5,176 bases of DNA. Origin: JBDLSY01 sp043777895. GTDB lineage: Bacteria; Pseudomonadota; Gammaproteobacteria; Burkholderiales; Burkholderiaceae_C. Location of the stretch: NCBI GenBank assembly GCA_043777895.1, contig JAYWHD010000006.1, forward strand, positions 1 to 5,176, read 5' to 3'. The translations under genes were made by a program, and so were the position numbers. Under the pieces are notes generated by a model, which was given only the letters and a program-made list of their open reading frames with translations, was not told the DNA's origin and searched no databases. Below, in pieces: positions 1 to 5,176 of the stretch; the first letter of the stretch is position 1, and every line of letters begins with the position of its first letter.

Positions 1-27
1 TATAAACAATACAAGCAAGATAAATAG

Positions 28-56
28 TTAAAAATATACTGTTTAGTATCTATAAA
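28..56 (+). promoter_or_regulatory. Candidate sigma70-type promoter for valS with a short dyad in the spacer
   Basis: Seen: a TTAAAA hexamer at 28-33 (4 of 6 matches to the -35 consensus) lies 17 bp before TATAAA at 51-56 (5 of 6 matches to the -10 consensus). This would start transcription near 63 and leave a leader of about 26 nt before valS. Between the boxes, ATACT (36-40) and AGTAT (45-49) form a perfect 5-bp inverted repeat around GTTT, placed where an operator could lie. Caution: the sequence is so AT-rich that such matches arise easily by chance, and the window begins only 89 bp before the gene, so a stronger promoter or an operon partner could lie upstream. Confidence 0.3.
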
Positions 57-89
57 AACAAAAAACATACACCATTTACATTTTTTACT

Positions 90-3017
90 ATGTCTACACA
101 CCCTACACACCCTTTGCTAGATTCACTGGCTAAAGCATTTGAACCCGCTACCCTAGAGCCACTTTGGAATGAGTTTTGGAATACTTTAAACCTTGCACAC
201 GCAGGGACGCATGTTTATAACACTGAAACTAACCCACAAGGCTTTGCAATTCAGTTACCTCCGCCTAATGTGACAGGTACCTTACACATGGGACACGCGT
301 TTAATCAAACGATTATGGACGGTCTGACCCGTTACCACCGTATGCGTGGTTTTAATACCGTATGGATTCCAGGTACTGACCACGCAGGCATTGCAACACA
401 AATCGTTGTGGAACGCCAACTACAAGCAACTGGACAAACTCGGCATAATTTAGGCCGTGAAGCTTTTTTAAGTAAAGTATGGGACTGGAAAAAAGAATCA
501 GGCAATACTATTACAGAACAAATGCGTCGTATGGGTGCCAGTGTCGATTGGCAGCGCGAATATTTTACGATGGATAACGATTTATCAAAAACCGTTACTG
601 AAACATTTGTTAAATTATATCAACAAGGTTTAATTTACCGTGGTAAACGTTTAGTGAATTGGGACCCTATTCTTAAAAGTGCAGTCAGTGATTTAGAAGT
701 AGAAAACGAAGAACGTCAAGGTAGTATGTGGCATATTTTATATCCATTTAGTGATGGCCATATTGATGTACAAACGGGTTTATTAGGTTTAATTGTGGCA
801 ACAACCCGCCCCGAAACACTGCTTGGCGATGCTGCAATTTGTGTTCACCCCGATGATGAACGCTATCAACATTTAATCGGTAAAAGCGTGACTTTACCAC
901 TGTGTAACCGCACTATTCCGATTATTGCGGACACGTATGTAGATAAAACCTTTGGTAGCGGGTGCGTTAAAATTACGGGTGCACATGATTTTAATGACTA
1001 CCACATTGCTCAAAGACATAGCTTACCCTTGATTACAGTTTTGACATTAGATGCAAAAATTGCATACAAAGATAGCCTCCATAGCCCTGAATACCTTATG
1101 CCGATTAATTATGTCGGTTTAGACCGTTTTGTCGCCCGTAAAGCTATTCTCAACGATTTAGATGCACGAGGCTTTTTACAAAAAACTGTACCGCATACTT
1201 TAATGGTACCTATTTGCACTCGAACGGGCCAAGTCGTTGAACCTATGCTGACCGATCAATGGTTTGTAGCCGTCAATAAAGTCTGCGAAGACCCAACACA
1301 AGATGCAACAGGTAAGTCGCTGGCTCAAAAGGCGATTGATGCCGTAGACAGTGGGGCAGTTAAATTTGTACCCGATAACTGGGTTAATACTTACAATCAA
1401 TGGATGCATAATATTCAAGATTGGTGTATTAGTCGTCAATTATGGTGGGGGCATCAAATTCCCGCGTGGTACGATGCCGCAGGCAATGTGTATGTAGCCG
1501 AAAATGAAGCCGATGCCTTAGTACAATCGGGTGGACAAGTATTAACCCGTGATCCCGATGTATTAGACACTTGGTATTCATCAGCACTTGTCCCCTTTAG
1601 TACTTTAAAAACAACTGCTGACCGTGATTTGTACTTACCATCATCAGTACTAGTCACAGGGTATGACATCATCTTTTTTTGGATAGCCCGAATGGTAATG
1701 ATGACTACGCACTTTACAGGCAAAGTACCCTTTAAGCATATCTATATTCACGGTTTAGTTTTAGATGCCGAGGGTAAAAAAATGAGTAAATCAGAGGGTA
1801 ATGTATTAGACCCTGTTGACTTAATTAATGGCATTGATTTACCATCCCTACTCAATAAACGTGTACAAGGTTTACGCCGCCCTGAAACAGCCACAATAGT
1901 CCGTAAAAAAACAGAAAAAGAATTCCCTGACGGTATTCCTGCTTATGGAGCTGATGCTTTACGCTTAACCTTTGCTAGTTTAGCCAGCTTAGGACGCAGT
2001 GTTCATTTTGCCGCTGACCGCTGTAACGGTTACCGTCATTTTTGCAACAAGCTATGGAATGCGACACGGTTTGTTTTAATGAATACCGAAGGCAAAGACT
2101 GCGGTTTAAATAATTTAAATATACATGCTAAAACATACACTGAAGTTGATTTAAAAACCGCTTTATCGCTGGCTGATCAATGGATTATTGGTGAATTACA
2201 TCACACGGTACAACTGGTTCATCAAGGCTTTGCAGAATACCGTTTTGACCATATTATTAATCATATTTATCGCTTTATCTGGGATGAATATTGCGACTGG
2301 TATGTTGAATTAGCCAAGGTACAAATTGCACAAGGGACACCAGTTCAACAAGCGGCTACACGCAAAATTTTATTGCAAGTATTAGAAACTGCCTTGCGTT
2401 TATTACACCCAATTGCACCGTTTATTACCGAAGAGCTATGGCAAAAAGTAAGTTTAGTGGCAGGAACGCGTGAAGAAAATCAGATTATTAGTATTCAGCA
2501 ACAGAGTTATCCACACGCGCAGCTTGAAAAAATAAACCCTGATGCCGATGCTTGGGTATCACAACTAAAAGACATTGCTGCTGCATTACGTAACTTGCGT
2601 AGCGAAATGAAACTACAGCCTGCACAACACGTACCGATGATTGTATATATGGGTGATATTACACAAATAGGCGTTATTAATAGCTATGCACCATTTTTAC
2701 AGTCTTTAATTCGTTTATCCAGCATAAAATTGTTAAACACTACGCCTGAATTTGGTTTACCCACAGCGGTTATGGGTCATTTGCAGTTTAGTTTATCTAT
2801 TGAAGTAAATCCTACTACGGAATTGATACGTTTGCATAAAGAGGTGGTTCGCTTAGACACTGAAATAAGCAAGATTAATACTAAATTAGGCAATGAAGCC
2901 TTTGTTAAACGTGCACCTGCTGCCGTTGTTACACAAGAGCAAAGCCGATTAATCGTACTTGAAACGACTTCAGTACAAATTAAAACACAAATAGCAAAAC
3001 TAACCGTATTACAATAA
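90..3017 (+). CDS. valS: Valyl-tRNA synthetase (ValRS), complete
   Basis: This cytoplasmic class Ia synthetase (EC 6.1.1.9) joins valine to tRNA(Val) using ATP and hydrolyses mischarged Thr-tRNA(Val). At 975 residues it is slightly longer than E. coli ValRS (951 as I recall). Domains in order: Rossmann catalytic domain with the HIGH motif as HMGH (66-69) inside PPPNVTGTLHMGHAF, then WIPGTDHAG (92-100). The CP1 editing domain has ATTRPETLLGD from 237 and KITGAHDFNDY (294-304). DWCISRQLWWGH (444-455) marks the return to the catalytic core, followed by KMSKS (564-568). The helical anticodon-binding domain covers about 693-840, and the C-terminal ValRS coiled-coil arm about 909-975. Start: the first ATG precedes family homology by about 15-20 residues and has no Shine-Dalgarno. 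It encodes a repeated Thr-His-Pro at residues 3-8. The gene ends TAA immediately followed by in-frame TAG. Two oddities are Lys-Thr-Thr (507-509) where GWP normally follows FSTL, and Gly297 where the editing motif usually has Pro. Confidence 0.97.
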   Translation: MSTHPTHPLLDSLAKAFEPATLEPLWNEFWNTLNLAHAGTHVYNTETNPQGFAIQLPPPNVTGTLHMGHAFNQTIMDGLTRYHRMRGFNTVWIPGTDHAGIATQIVVERQLQATGQTRHNLGREAFLSKVWDWKKESGNTITEQMRRMGASVDWQREYFTMDNDLSKTVTETFVKLYQQGLIYRGKRLVNWDPILKSAVSDLEVENEERQGSMWHILYPFSDGHIDVQTGLLGLIVATTRPETLLGDAAICVHPDDERYQHLIGKSVTLPLCNRTIPIIADTYVDKTFGSGCVKITGAHDFNDYHIAQRHSLPLITVLTLDAKIAYKDSLHSPEYLMPINYVGLDRFVARKAILNDLDARGFLQKTVPHTLMVPICTRTGQVVEPMLTDQWFVAVNKVCEDPTQDATGKSLAQKAIDAVDSGAVKFVPDNWVNTYNQWMHNIQDWCISRQLWWGHQIPAWYDAAGNVYVAENEADALVQSGGQVLTRDPDVLDTWYSSALVPFSTLKTTADRDLYLPSSVLVTGYDIIFFWIARMVMMTTHFTGKVPFKHIYIHGLVLDAEGKKMSKSEGNVLDPVDLINGIDLPSLLNKRVQGLRRPETATIVRKKTEKEFPDGIPAYGADALRLTFASLASLGRSVHFAADRCNGYRHFCNKLWNATRFVLMNTEGKDCGLNNLNIHAKTYTEVDLKTALSLADQWIIGELHHTVQLVHQGFAEYRFDHIINHIYRFIWDEYCDWYVELAKVQIAQGTPVQQAATRKILLQVLETALRLLHPIAPFITEELWQKVSLVAGTREENQIISIQQQSYPHAQLEKINPDADAWVSQLKDIAAALRNLRSEMKLQPAQHVPMIVYMGDITQIGVINSYAPFLQSLIRLSSIKLLNTTPEFGLPTAVMGHLQFSLSIEVNPTTELIRLHKEVVRLDTEISKINTKLGNEAFVKRAPAAVVTQEQSRLIVLETTSVQIKTQIAKLTVLQ
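94..111 (+). repeat. In-frame 9-bp tandem duplication at the valS 5' end
   Basis: CTACACACC occurs twice head-to-tail (94-102 and 103-111), encoding the repeated Thr-His-Pro near the ValRS N-terminus. The unit length is a multiple of three, so gain or loss of a copy would not shift the frame. It lies before the conserved part of the protein and is unlikely to alter catalysis. Confidence 0.8.
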
Positions 3018-3044
3018 TAGTGTTTGAAAATACTACAATAATCA

Positions 3045-3100
3045 TCAATATTAACTATTCAATATTAACTATTTAATATTAACTATTTAATATTAACTAT
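3045..3100 (+). repeat. Four-copy 14-bp tandem repeat between valS and the beta-barrel gene
   Basis: Seen: four consecutive copies of TYAATATTAACTAT at 3045-3058, 3059-3072, 3073-3086 and 3087-3100. They are identical except for the second base (C in the first two, T in the last two), and are followed by a decayed TCAATA. In the last two copies TTAATATTAA (3073-3082, 3087-3096) is a perfect 10-bp palindrome; in the first two it has one mismatch. The array fills most of the 96-bp spacer and ends 13 bp before the next ATG, so it lies in the promoter or 5' untranslated region of the outer-membrane gene. Copy-number change could alter promoter spacing or leader structure (inference). Near-identity of the copies suggests recent slippage duplication. 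Confidence 0.9.
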
Positions 3101-3113
3101 CAATAAAAATACT

Positions 3114-3647
3114 ATGAAAAAAATAATTTTACCTCTGATTTTACTGAATATTCTAAGTACTTCTCAAGCACAGATGTATTTAGAGATGAGTTTAGGCTTA
3201 ACGAGCACTGCTTTGGCTGAAAAATCTCAATACGTCTCTTCTACAACACCAGGTAAAGACCCAACAATGGGTACTGTTGGTATTGGATTAGGCTATAAAC
3301 TACACCCAAACTTTGCCATAGTCAGCAAATATCAATCATTGTATGAACAAGACGCTTTGCTTGCTTCACCTAAAATAAAGTCTCACGCAGTATCAGTGCG
3401 TGCTGTGGGTATTATGCCAATCAATTCATTTATGAGTATAAATGCTAAAATAGGTATCGGAAGAACTAAAATAACTGTGGGTAAAGCATGGTCTACTAAC
3501 GGTATCAATTATGGGGTAGGCTTTGATTTGTTTGATAAAAAAAATGCCGTTGGTTTAGACTTTGATTTTTATCCCACACGGTCTACAGGTTATTTTCCTG
3601 CTTTAAAACAAACAAATATCAGTTTAATTGCTAAACAATACTTTTAA
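3114..3647 (+). CDS. Small secreted outer-membrane beta-barrel protein, function unknown
   Basis: I do not recognise a named family member. Seen: 177 residues. A Sec signal peptide has Lys2-Lys3, a hydrophobic core at 4-14 and a probable signal peptidase I site after SQA (residues 17-19), giving a mature protein of about 158 residues. The mature part is a run of alternating polar/hydrophobic segments rich in Gly and aromatic residues, readable as eight strands near 20-29, 52-63, 66-77, 90-101, 106-117, 131-140, 144-153 and 167-177. It ends in phenylalanine (AKQYF), the usual C-terminal signal for BAM-dependent insertion, and has no cysteine. This fits the size and pattern of small 8-strand OmpA/OmpX/Opa-like barrels with no periplasmic domain. 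Such proteins act in adhesion, membrane stability or narrow-pore functions; which applies here cannot be told. Start: the ATG at 3114 gives a complete signal peptide, though no Shine-Dalgarno is visible. Expression may come from valS readthrough or from a promoter in the 14-bp repeat array. Confidence 0.8.
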   Translation: MKKIILPLILLNILSTSQAQMYLEMSLGLTSTALAEKSQYVSSTTPGKDPTMGTVGIGLGYKLHPNFAIVSKYQSLYEQDALLASPKIKSHAVSVRAVGIMPINSFMSINAKIGIGRTKITVGKAWSTNGINYGVGFDLFDKKNAVGLDFDFYPTRSTGYFPALKQTNISLIAKQYF

Positions 3648-3688
3648 TGCGGTACTTAATAGGATAAATATAGTACGATAAACGTAAA

Positions 3689-3716
3689 AAACCCACTTAT
3701 TAATTTAAGCGGGTTT
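3689..3716. terminator. Hairpin terminator shared by the two convergent genes
   Basis: The arms 3689-3699 and 3706-3716 pair over 11 bp around a 6-nt loop and contain a GC-rich core (CCC/GGG). On the - strand the single imperfect position becomes a G-U wobble and the right arm runs into a six-T tract (complement of 3686-3691), so it looks like a proper intrinsic terminator for gap transcripts, though about 195 nt after the gap stop. On the + strand it lies about 41 nt after the beta-barrel stop, with an A-C mismatch and a poor U tract, so termination there is probably weaker. A bidirectional role between convergent genes is inferred. Confidence 0.65.
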
Positions 3717-3740
3717 ATTGTATAAATAATTAAATACTTA

Positions 3741-3764
3741 TTAGAATCAAAATTAGAATCAAAA
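3741..3764 (+). repeat. Perfect 12-bp tandem duplication
   Basis: TTAGAATCAAAA occurs at 3741-3752 and again at 3753-3764. Each copy contains GAATCAAAAT, which is the reverse complement of a segment at 3839-3848, so this repeat also forms the left side of a long inverted repeat. Confidence 0.85.
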
Positions 3765-3803
3765 TCAGGATTTTTAAGATTAAAAGATAAACAAGATTTT
3801 TAA

Positions 3804-3834
3804 AAACCTATAAACCTATAAACCTATAAACCTT
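3804..3834 (+). repeat. 8-bp tandem repeat, nearly four copies
   Basis: AAACCTAT is repeated at 3804-3811, 3812-3819 and 3820-3827, followed by a partial copy AAACCTT (3828-3834). It is non-coding and sits within the loop of the 3744-3754/3838-3848 inverted repeat. Perfect copies point to recent replication slippage. Confidence 0.88.
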
Positions 3835-3860
3835 GAAAATTTTGATTCAAACTGTTTGAT

Positions 3861-3880
3861 AAAAAAATGCCGTAAGCATT
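3861..3880 (-). terminator. Probable proximal intrinsic terminator of gap
   Basis: Read on the - strand, AATGC (3880-3876) and GCATT (3870-3866) form a 5-bp stem around TTACG, and the second arm leads straight into a run of T residues (complement of the seven A at 3861-3867). It begins about 30 nt after the gap stop codon, a usual distance. The stem is short and only modestly GC-rich, so some readthrough to the stronger hairpin at 3689-3716 is plausible. Confidence 0.5.
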
Positions 3881-3910
3881 AAGGCTTAAAAAAATAAATT
3901 CATAAAATTA

Positions 3911-4924
3911 TTATTTTGCTGCCATTAAAGCCATAGTAGTATCCAACATTCTATTTGAAAATCCCCATTCGTTGTCGTACCAACTGTTTACCTTGACTAA
4001 TTGACCACTGACTTTAGTTAGCGTCGCATCAAATACCGAACTGGCTGGATTATGGTTAAAATCAACACTCACCAAAGGTGCATCAGTGTAGTCTAGTACC
4101 CCTTTTAGCATACCTTCTGAAGCAGTTTTAATTAAAGCATTAATTTCATCAACGCTAGTAGCACGTTTAGCGATAAAGCTTAAATCAACTACACTGACAT
4201 TAATAGTTGGAACGCGCATAGAATAACCATCTAATTTGCCATTTAGTTCAGGTAAAACTAAACCCACAGCGGCGGCAGCCCCTGTTTTAGTTGGAATCAT
4301 ACTATGCGTAGCACTACGGGCACGACGCACATCATCGTGATAAACATCGGTTAGTTTTTGGTCATTGGTATACGCGTGAATCGTTGTCATTAAACCAGTT
4401 TCTATGCCTACAGTGTCATTTAATACTTTCGCTAAAGGTGCTAAACAATTAGTTGTACAAGACGCATTAGAAATAACTGTCATTGCAGCAGTTAATATGT
4501 GGTGATTAACACCATAAACAACCGTTGCATCAACATCTTTACCGCCTGGGGCAGAGATAATTACTTTTTTTGCACCGCCTTGAAAATGTTTAGACGCATC
4601 AGCTTTGCTTGTAAAAAATCCAGTGCATTCTAGTACTACATCAACACCTACGCTACTCCAAGGAATTTGTGCAGGGTCACGCTGGGCAAAGACTTTAATG
4701 TAATCGCCATTTACAACAATTGAATCACCATCAACTGTAACTGTGCCTGGAAATTTACCATGAGCGGTGTCATACTGTGTCAAATGTGCATTGATTTTGG
4801 CATCGCCTAAATCATTAATAGCAACAATTTGAATGTCTTTACTGTACTTACCGCTTTCATAATATGCACGCAAAATATTACGTCCGATACGTCCATAGCC
4901 GTTGATACCAATACGAATAGTCAT
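3911..4924 (-). CDS. gap: Type I glyceraldehyde-3-phosphate dehydrogenase, complete
   Basis: This cytoplasmic enzyme (EC 1.2.1.12) reversibly oxidises and phosphorylates glyceraldehyde-3-phosphate to 1,3-bisphosphoglycerate with NAD+, in glycolysis and gluconeogenesis. At 337 residues it is of normal family length, and it is probably a homotetramer. The N-terminal Rossmann domain has the dinucleotide loop INGYGRIGRN (7-16) and Asp38 in AINDLG, the acidic residue that favours NAD over NADP. The catalytic domain has SNASCTTN (152-159) with nucleophile Cys156, His183 in TTIHAYTNDQ, Arg237 in the phosphate-binding MRVPT segment, and Asn318 in SWYDNEWGFSNR. All expected catalytic residues are present. 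The ATG matches the usual family start and is preceded by AAGGA at good spacing. The protein reads as betaproteobacterial. gap often neighbours tkt, pgk, pyk or fba in that group; here its 3' side ends in terminators and a convergent gene, so it appears to be the last or only gene of its transcript. Confidence 0.97.
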   Translation of the reverse strand: MTIRIGINGYGRIGRNILRAYYESGKYSKDIQIVAINDLGDAKINAHLTQYDTAHGKFPGTVTVDGDSIVVNGDYIKVFAQRDPAQIPWSSVGVDVVLECTGFFTSKADASKHFQGGAKKVIISAPGGKDVDATVVYGVNHHILTAAMTVISNASCTTNCLAPLAKVLNDTVGIETGLMTTIHAYTNDQKLTDVYHDDVRRARSATHSMIPTKTGAAAAVGLVLPELNGKLDGYSMRVPTINVSVVDLSFIAKRATSVDEINALIKTASEGMLKGVLDYTDAPLVSVDFNHNPASSVFDATLTKVSGQLVKVNSWYDNEWGFSNRMLDTTMALMAAK

Positions 4925-4931
4925 AGAAAAT

Positions 4932-4936
4932 TCCTT
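4932..4936 (-). promoter_or_regulatory. Shine-Dalgarno of gap
   Basis: On the - strand AAGGA stands 7 nt before the gap ATG, a standard position that supports this start. It is worth noting because neither valS nor the beta-barrel gene in the same window has a recognisable Shine-Dalgarno. This fits gap being a highly translated gene. Confidence 0.8.
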
Positions 4937-4945
4937 AATTATGAG

Positions 4946-4975
4946 TTAAAAATGTATGAATTAAAAATGTATGAA
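4946..4975 (+). repeat. Perfect 15-bp tandem duplication in the gap leader
   Basis: TTAAAAATGTATGAA occurs at 4946-4960 and 4961-4975, followed by a partial third start (TTAAAAA). It lies 22-51 bp upstream of the gap start codon, just behind the Shine-Dalgarno, so it is probably transcribed in the gap 5' leader or adjoins the promoter. Confidence 0.88.
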
Positions 4976-5122
4976 TTAAAAAAATTTAAGTAAATATTTA
5001 GGTTTAAATACTATTAAAAATATGCACTAAAAAATATAGTGTGTAAGTTATAAATACAGTACATAAATATTATTATTTGGTAATGTTCAAATAAAACTGA
5101 TGCAAGCAATTTAATACTTAAG

Positions 5123-5144
5123 AAGTAACTAGTAAAGTAACTAG
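5123..5144 (+). repeat. 12-bp-period direct repeat upstream of gap
   Basis: AAGTAACTAG occurs at 5123-5132 and 5135-5144, a period of 12 bp with a 2-bp gap. It is non-coding. A small slippage duplication is the simplest explanation; a paired protein-binding site is possible but unsupported. Confidence 0.7.
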
Positions 5145-5176
5145 CCTAACATATTAATGTAAATACTATAAAAGTT

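Larger units (their letters stand above)
3648..3910. other. Convergent 3' intergenic region, non-coding and repeat-rich
   Basis: This 263-bp spacer separates the 3' ends of the beta-barrel gene and gap. Neither strand has a plausible coding frame; the only + strand ATG followed closely, at 3867, meets a stop after one codon. It contains two hairpins with T tracts on the - strand, a duplicated 12-mer, an 8-bp tandem repeat of almost four copies, and an 11-bp inverted repeat spanning those repeats. No gene remnant is recognisable. Confidence 0.75.
4925..5176. other. gap upstream region, AT-rich and non-coding as far as seen
   Basis: These 252 bases run to the window edge and presumably hold the gap promoter on the - strand, but I cannot pick a -35/-10 pair with confidence. 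A TATATT hexamer (complement of 5033-5038) lacks a good -35 at 16-17 bp, and TTGAAC (complement of 5086-5091) lacks a good -10. A weak 5-bp dyad CACTA/TAGTG lies at 5025-5029/5037-5041. Two short tandem duplications are listed separately. No reading frame with a credible start and length is seen. Confidence 0.6.

Noticed and set aside
1200..1439. Open frame of 79 codons on the - strand inside valS
   Set aside because: It lies wholly within the strongly conserved valS coding region in an antisense frame, has no ribosome site, and its translation resembles no protein; it is a shadow of valS.
1454..1723. Open frame of 89 codons on the - strand inside valS
   Set aside because: Antisense to the conserved ValRS core, with no initiation signal and no recognisable domain; a shadow frame.
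3045..3100. CRISPR-like array before the beta-barrel gene
   Set aside because: The units are 14 bp and directly contiguous with no unique spacers, so this is a simple tandem repeat.
3881..3895. Additional + strand hairpin TAAGC/GCTTA followed by A residues
   Set aside because: It is only a 5-bp AT-rich stem (3873-3888) with an A rather than a T tail on the + strand, and it competes with the better - strand terminator hairpin at 3866-3880.
4952..4993. Tiny + strand frame MYELKMYELKKFK upstream of gap
   Set aside because: It is 13 codons produced by the 15-bp duplication being a multiple of three, has no Shine-Dalgarno, and runs antisense to the gap leader; chance is sufficient.
5033..5061. 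TATATT as a -10 box for gap
   Set aside because: The hexamers 16-17 bp upstream match the -35 consensus poorly, and TATATT-like strings are common in this AT-rich DNA.
1..5176. Undescribed multi-gene system (defence, toxin-antitoxin, mobile or biosynthetic)
   Set aside because: The three genes are two ordinary housekeeping enzymes and one small outer-membrane protein on differing strands, with no transposase, integrase, nuclease, toxin pair or reverse transcriptase visible in any frame.

Overview
The window is an AT-rich stretch of bacterial chromosome carrying three protein genes: a complete valS (valyl-tRNA synthetase, + strand), a small signal-peptide-bearing outer-membrane beta-barrel protein (+ strand, 96 bp after valS), and a complete gap (type I glyceraldehyde-3-phosphate dehydrogenase, - strand) converging on the beta-barrel gene. 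No RNA gene, insertion sequence, CRISPR array, phage gene or toxin/defence gene was found on either strand.

Source organism (inference from remembered family sequences, no search run): both housekeeping proteins read most like betaproteobacterial, Burkholderiales/Neisseria-type, versions. ValRS has SALVPFSTL, TNYGVGF-independent family blocks such as IQDWCISRQLWWGHQIPAWY, GYRHFCNKLWNATRFVLMN and a C-terminal KLGNEAFVKRAPAAVV block. GAPDH starts MTIRIGINGYGRIGRN and carries NDLGDAK and AHLTQYDTAHGKFPGTV. The base composition is much more AT-rich than typical for that group, with A/T-ending codons and very AT-rich spacers. This suggests a low-GC, possibly host-associated betaproteobacterium, but lifestyle cannot be decided from this window.

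Layout: 1-89 is the valS leader, with a weak promoter candidate and a short dyad. 90-3017 is valS, ending in a TAA-TAG double stop. 3018-3113 is a spacer dominated by four 14-bp tandem repeats. 3114-3647 is the outer-membrane protein. 3648-3910 is the convergent 3' spacer, with two terminator-like hairpins, two small tandem repeats and a long-range inverted repeat. 3911-4924 is gap. 4925-5176 is the gap upstream region, with a clear Shine-Dalgarno and two more short tandem duplications.

The genes do not form an obvious pathway: one charges tRNA(Val), one is a glycolytic/gluconeogenic enzyme, and one is an envelope protein of unknown specific role. The most distinctive feature is not a gene. 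Short tandem duplications (8-15 bp unit, a different sequence at each site) recur in the three longer spacers and at the very start of valS. I see no new multi-gene system here.
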